In this document: positions 60,353 to 64,000 of the stretch, in pieces
Position numbering within the stretch: the stretch's first letter is position 1
Layout of the letters: every line of letters begins with the position of its first letter
DNA from: Tenacibaculum sp. MAR_2010_89
GTDB taxonomy: Bacteria > Bacteroidota > Bacteroidia > Flavobacteriales > Flavobacteriaceae
DNA: 64,000 nucleotides
Direction: 5' to 3'
NCBI RefSeq assembly: GCF_900105985.1
Contig: NZ_FNUB01000005.1
Coordinates: forward strand, 2,356,001 to 2,420,000
The notes under the pieces: generated by a model
Seen by the model: the letters and a program-made list of their open reading frames with translations, nothing else
Database searches by the model: none
Told to the model about the DNA's origin: nothing
Program-made: the position numbers and the translations under genes

Positions 60353-60362
60353 TTTTGAGTTG

Positions 60363-60374
60363 GGACAATTGTCC
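60363..60374. promoter_or_regulatory. Perfect palindrome GGACAATTGTCC, candidate Crp/Fnr-type operator
   Basis: This 12-bp perfect palindrome lies in the 93-bp gap between the regulator (start 60352) and the HD gene (start 60446). The position suits autoregulation or control of the divergent operon. Confidence 0.55.
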
Positions 60375-60445
60375 TTTTTTAAAATTTCTAATAGGAAGTA
60401 ATTTGCATTGTAAAATTATATAATAAATTAGAAATACAAATAAGA

Positions 60446-61018
60446 ATGAATACATTATTACAGCAAATTCAATTTATAAAAGAAATAGATAAATTAAAGT
60501 ATATACAACGTAAAACAAAGTTGTTTAATAGTGATAAACATGAAAATGATGCAGAGCATAGTTGGCATTTAGCTATGATGGCTTTAATTTTAGTTGAACA
60601 TAGTAATGAAGAAATTAATCTTTTTAAAGTACTGAAAATGGTATTGATTCATGATATTGTTGAAATTGATTCAGGTGATATTTTTATTTTTGATACAACT
60701 AAAAATCATAATAATACTGAGGAAGAATTAAAGGCAGCGAAAAGGATTTTTGGAATGTTACCAGAAATTCAAGCTAAAGAATTTATTGATATATGGTTAG
60801 AGTTTGAAAGAGGGGAAACAAATGAAGCAAAATTTGCAAAAGCCATGGATCGGTTTGAACCTATTTTACAAAATGTTTCTAATAAAGGAGGAACTTGGAA
60901 AGAATACAATGTGGCTAAAGAAAAAGTTATAGAGAAAACCAAGCCAGTCATTTTGGGATCTAAAGCTATTTGGGATTACTCATTAGAGGAAATAGAAATG
61001 TCGTTTGAAAAAATATAA
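60446..61018 (+). CDS. HD-domain phosphohydrolase (YfbR/HDDC2-like)
   Basis: 190 residues. The metal ligands are His38 (ENDAEHSWHLA) and His69-Asp70 (KMVLIHDIVEIDSGD), with a later Asp (FAKAMDRFEPILQN). This layout is that of 5'-nucleotidase-like HD proteins that hydrolyse dNMPs. It probably cleans up nucleotides, but the exact substrate is not clear. The MFS gene begins 4 nt after its stop, so the two are co-transcribed. Confidence 0.9.
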   Translation: MNTLLQQIQFIKEIDKLKYIQRKTKLFNSDKHENDAEHSWHLAMMALILVEHSNEEINLFKVLKMVLIHDIVEIDSGDIFIFDTTKNHNNTEEELKAAKRIFGMLPEIQAKEFIDIWLEFERGETNEAKFAKAMDRFEPILQNVSNKGGTWKEYNVAKEKVIEKTKPVILGSKAIWDYSLEEIEMSFEKI

Positions 61019-61022
61019 TGTT

Positions 61023-62189
61023 ATGATGGTTTCTAGTCAAAAAATTTATACCCCTCAATTTATTTTTATTTGTTTGAGTTCGCTGTTTTTTTCTGCAAGT
61101 TATAACATGTTAATTCCAGAGTTACCAAGTTATTTAAGTAATTTAGGTGGTGTTGAATATAAAGGACTCATTATTGCTTTGTTTACATTAACAGCTGGTT
61201 TTTCAAGGCCATTTAGTGGGAAATTAACTGATACTATTGGTAGAAAATCAGTGTTGATTATAGGTGCTCTAGTTTGTGTAGTTTCAGGGTTGTTTTATCC
61301 AATATTAACCAGTGTTTCTGGTTTTCTTTTTTTACGATTAGTGCATGGATTTTCTACAGGGTTTAGCCCAACAGCAATTGCAGCATATGTATCAGATATT
61401 ATTCCCAAAAAACGATTAGGTGAAGCAATGGGAATTCAGGGAATGTGTTTTAGTACAGGATTAGCTTTAGGACCTGCTTTAGGGAGTTATATTAAACTAT
61501 ACTCCAATTATAATGTATTGTTTTACAGTTCTTCAATGATGGCTTTATTATCTATTATTTTAATTTTAAGAGTAAAAGAAACATTGGTTAATAAACAGCA
61601 ATTTACACTACAGACACTTAAAATATCAAAATCAGATATTATTGCAAAAGAAGCTTTACCAGCTGCATATGTCACTTTCAGTACTTACTTAAGTTTTGGA
61701 GTTATATTAACTTTAATTCCTGATTGGAGTGATCATTTAGGTATTATTAATAAAGGAACATTTTTTATTGCATTTACAATAGCATCCCTTTTTGTACGAT
61801 TACTAGCGGGTAAAATTTCTGATGTTTATGGTCGTAAAATAATAATTACTATAGGATTAGTTATTTTAAGTATTGCACTATTGTTACTTGGTAAATTAGA
61901 AAGTATTAATGGAATGTTGATAGCTGCAACATTATATGGAATAGCAATGGGAATAATCTCTCCAACGGTAAATGCTTGGACAATTGATTTGAGTAATCCA
62001 TTAACAAAAGGTAAATCTATTGCTACTATGTATATTGCTTTAGAAGCAGGAATTGGACTAGGAGCATTTTTCTCGGGATGGTATTATACTAACATGGTAG
62101 AAAAAATACCTCAAATATTTTTTGTTTGTTCTATTATTGCATTTTTTGGATTGATTTATATGCTAGTTGAAAATAATCAAAAGTCTTGA
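61023..62189 (+). CDS. MFS transporter, drug-efflux type
   Basis: 388 residues from the ATG at 61023; a second ATG follows at 61026, and a TTG at 61005 lies inside the HD gene. Twelve helices are visible. Motif A between helices 2 and 3 is GKLTDTIGRKSV, with its echo GKISDVYGRK between helices 8 and 9. GFSTGFSPTAIAAY and GLALGPALGSY fit a drug/H+ antiporter. It shares an operon with the HD hydrolase. Confidence 0.9.
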   Translation: MMVSSQKIYTPQFIFICLSSLFFSASYNMLIPELPSYLSNLGGVEYKGLIIALFTLTAGFSRPFSGKLTDTIGRKSVLIIGALVCVVSGLFYPILTSVSGFLFLRLVHGFSTGFSPTAIAAYVSDIIPKKRLGEAMGIQGMCFSTGLALGPALGSYIKLYSNYNVLFYSSSMMALLSIILILRVKETLVNKQQFTLQTLKISKSDIIAKEALPAAYVTFSTYLSFGVILTLIPDWSDHLGIINKGTFFIAFTIASLFVRLLAGKISDVYGRKIIITIGLVILSIALLLLGKLESINGMLIAATLYGIAMGIISPTVNAWTIDLSNPLTKGKSIATMYIALEAGIGLGAFFSGWYYTNMVEKIPQIFFVCSIIAFFGLIYMLVENNQKS

Positions 62190-62289
62190 TAGTGTTTTTG
62201 AAATAAGAAGCATAAATTAATTGGCAATTTTTTTAAGTAATACATAGTCGTTTAAGCTATCTTTGATAAGATATTTCTAGATAAAAAAC

Positions 62290-64000
62290 ATGAAAGAATA
62301 CCAACATACAGCATCAATAGAAAAAGTGGGTAAAAAGAAGCCTAGAATAACTATAGCTAAAGCTTTTAAAACTATTATTTGGCCACGACGTAACTTGGTT
62401 TTTATAGGATTAGTTTTAATAGTAATCAGCCGTATGGCTAGTTTGGTGTTACCTTGGCAATCTAAAATTTTATTAGATGAAGTTATTCCTAATAAAGATA
62501 TAACCAAGCTCTATGAAGTATTATTGTTTGTAGGAATAGCATTGTTATTACAAGCAATTACATCATTTTTGCTTACACGTATTTTGAGTGTACAAGCACA
62601 ATATGTTATATCAGAACTAAGAGCACAAGTTCAAAAAAAGGTATTATCATTACCTATTAGTTTTTTTGATAACACAAAATCTGGAAACTTAGTTTCTCGT
62701 ATTATGAGTGATGTAGAAGGTGTACGTAATTTAATAGGAACAGGACTTGTTCAATTGGTTGGAGGAACTATTACAGCTGTAGTTTCTGTTGTATTATTGA
62801 TTCGTATTAATGCTTGGATGACATTATTTGTATTTCTTCCTGTTGTTATTTTTGGTTTTGTAGCTTTGAAAGCATTTAAATACATTCGACCTATTTTTAG
62901 AAATAGAGGAAAAATTAATGCAGAAGTGAAAGGTCGGTTAACAGAAACTCTTGCAGGTGTACGTGTAATCAAAGGTTTTAATGCGGAACAGCAAGAGAAT
63001 AGAATTTTTGAAAAAGGTGTAGATCTTTTATTTCAAAATGTAAAAAAGAGTTTAACAGCAACTGCAATTATGTCAAGTTCTTCTACTTTTTTACTAGGAC
63101 TAGCTTCTTTAGGAATTATGGGAATAGGAGGTTATTTTATGATTCAAGGAAAGATGTCTACGGGTGATTTTTTATCTTTTACCTTGTACTTAGGATTAAT
63201 GATAGCTCCAATTATACAAATGAGTAATATAGGAAGTCAATTTACTGAAGCTTTAGCAGGATTAGATCGAACTGAAGAGCTAATGAATATGACTCCAGAA
63301 GAAGAGCTAGGAAACCGTACTATAGAACTAGGTAATTTTAAAGGGAACTTAACATTTAAAAATGTGTCATTTGCATATGAAGAAGGAAAAAATGTTATAC
63401 ATGATGTAAGTTTTCAAGCAGAAGCTGGTTCAGTAATAGCTCTTGTTGGAAGTTCTGGTTCAGGTAAATCTACGATTGCAGGGTTGAGTGCAACATTTTT
63501 AAATCCACAATCTGGAACAATTACAATTGATGGAGAGGATTTAGCTAAACTTAAATTAAGTAGTTTTAGAAAACATTTAGGCGTAGTATTACAAGATGAG
63601 TTTTTATTTGAAGGTACCATACGAGATAATATTTTATTTCCAAGGCCCGAAGCTAGTGAAGAAGAATTACTACAAGCTGTAAAAGCTGGATATGTAAATG
63701 AGTTTACTGATCGTTTTGAAAATGGTTTGGATACGTTAATAGGAGAGCGGGGGGTAAAACTTTCTGGAGGGCAACGACAACGTATTGCTATAGCTAGAGC
63801 AATTTTAGCTAATCCTAAAATTATTATTTTAGATGAAGCTACATCAAATCTAGATACAGAAAGTGAGGCACTTATTCAGAAATCACTTGCAACACTTGTA
63901 AAAGATAGAACAACTATTGTTATTGCACATCGTTTGAGTACTATTAAAAAAGCTGATCAAATTTTAGTAATAGAATCTGGACGAATTGCAGAACAAGGAA
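62290..64000 (+). CDS. MsbA-like ABC exporter, half transporter (3' end outside window)
   Basis: The frame from ATG 62290 stays open to the last base, giving 570 complete codons so far. Six membrane helices lie in residues about 35-310, with the type IV exporter coupling region SFFDNTKSGNLVSRIMSDVEG. The ATPase has Walker A GSSGSGKST (about 388-396), Q-loop VVLQDEFLFEG, signature LSGGQRQR, Walker B IIILDEATSNLD and switch His in IAHRLS. It probably flips a lipid, lipid-linked product or peptide. It starts 100 nt after the MFS gene on the same strand. Confidence 0.93.
   Translation, partial: MKEYQHTASIEKVGKKKPRITIAKAFKTIIWPRRNLVFIGLVLIVISRMASLVLPWQSKILLDEVIPNKDITKLYEVLLFVGIALLLQAITSFLLTRILSVQAQYVISELRAQVQKKVLSLPISFFDNTKSGNLVSRIMSDVEGVRNLIGTGLVQLVGGTITAVVSVVLLIRINAWMTLFVFLPVVIFGFVALKAFKYIRPIFRNRGKINAEVKGRLTETLAGVRVIKGFNAEQQENRIFEKGVDLLFQNVKKSLTATAIMSSSSTFLLGLASLGIMGIGGYFMIQGKMSTGDFLSFTLYLGLMIAPIIQMSNIGSQFTEALAGLDRTEELMNMTPEEELGNRTIELGNFKGNLTFKNVSFAYEEGKNVIHDVSFQAEAGSVIALVGSSGSGKSTIAGLSATFLNPQSGTITIDGEDLAKLKLSSFRKHLGVVLQDEFLFEGTIRDNILFPRPEASEEELLQAVKAGYVNEFTDRFENGLDTLIGERGVKLSGGQRQRIAIARAILANPKIIILDEATSNLDTESEALIQKSLATLVKDRTTIVIAHRLSTIKKADQILVIESGRIAEQG

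Noticed and set aside
61005..61022. TTG at 61005 as start of the MFS gene
   Set aside because: It lies within the HD gene; tandem ATGs at 61023 and 61026 just after the HD stop fit better.
62277..63620. Minus-strand open frames of 60-80 codons at 62277, 62751 and 63414
   Set aside because: They are antisense shadows of the MsbA-like ABC exporter on the plus strand, whose frame is open from 62290 to the window end.
1..64000. tRNA, rRNA, tmRNA or insertion sequence genes
   Set aside because: No TTCGAATC-type T-loop with a cloverleaf context, no rRNA-like block, and no transposase was seen when reading through the window.

Overview
The window is AT-rich, about 30% G+C by eye, and reads as a chromosome segment of a marine or host-associated Flavobacteriaceae member (Bacteroidota), perhaps close to Tenacibaculum. 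The evidence is Bacteroidota-type -7 promoter boxes (TAnnTTTG), A-rich ribosome-binding regions, many short lipoproteins with an SC lipobox, a short ParE beside a long ParC, and typical family-specific domains (DUF5690, DUF4236, LytTR/LytS pairs, a fused ABC permease/M1 peptidase). The genus is inference.

Layout. 1-7122: a probable aminophosphonate operon (phosphatase-fold enzyme fragment, DUF5690 membrane protein, FAD oxidoreductase, phosphonatase-like HAD hydrolase). It is followed by an outer-envelope phosphatase-fold lipoprotein with four hemopexin-like repeats, a convergent XRE-cupin regulator and a membrane protein of unknown function. 7416-10329: a structured leader with a tiny lipoprotein, then a TPR sensor kinase and response regulator.

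10330-18368: an accessory island of small genes (WYL, DUF4177-like, YidD-like, lipoproteins, Cys-rich/SH3, YegP-like, K+ channel, DUF4236, DUF6804-like, TerB-like, coiled-coil membrane protein, vWA-like lipoprotein, nuclease). Its first five transcription units all begin with the same module: T-rich tract, exactly 14 nt, TAnnTTTG, then 28-31 nt to the ATG. In four cases this directly follows a near-identical terminator hairpin. This is the most unusual structure in the window.

18429-30740 is ordinary chromosome: parE, parC, an RDD protein, Asp/Glu racemase, MscS channel, DEAD-box helicase, methionine aminotransferase, YitT. 30857-40205 carries an M16 lipoprotein peptidase and a LytTR/LytS pair divergent from an ABC exporter whose permease is fused to an M1 peptidase. 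40580-44528 is a glycosylation operon. 44911-46863 holds small enzymes. 47319-50395 holds a PLP decarboxylase, a frameshifted serine protease and a small carboxypeptidase-regulatory-like protein.

50437-54905 is a nitric-oxide defence group (SufT-like protein, quinol NO reductase, RIC repair protein, membrane protein, NsrR-like Rrf2 regulator). 55125-59246 has a DoxX-like protein, an M23-LysM peptidase, and a BlaI repressor with an M56-M23 fused sensor peptidase behind a clear dyad operator. 59327-64000 has an exported HIT protein, a Crp/Fnr regulator divergent from an HD hydrolase and MFS exporter, and an MsbA-like ABC exporter that runs off the window.

Two genes, the K+ channel at 13661 and the serine protease at 48948, are broken by one extra base at a poly-T tract. 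They may be sequence errors, phase-variable loci or young pseudogenes.
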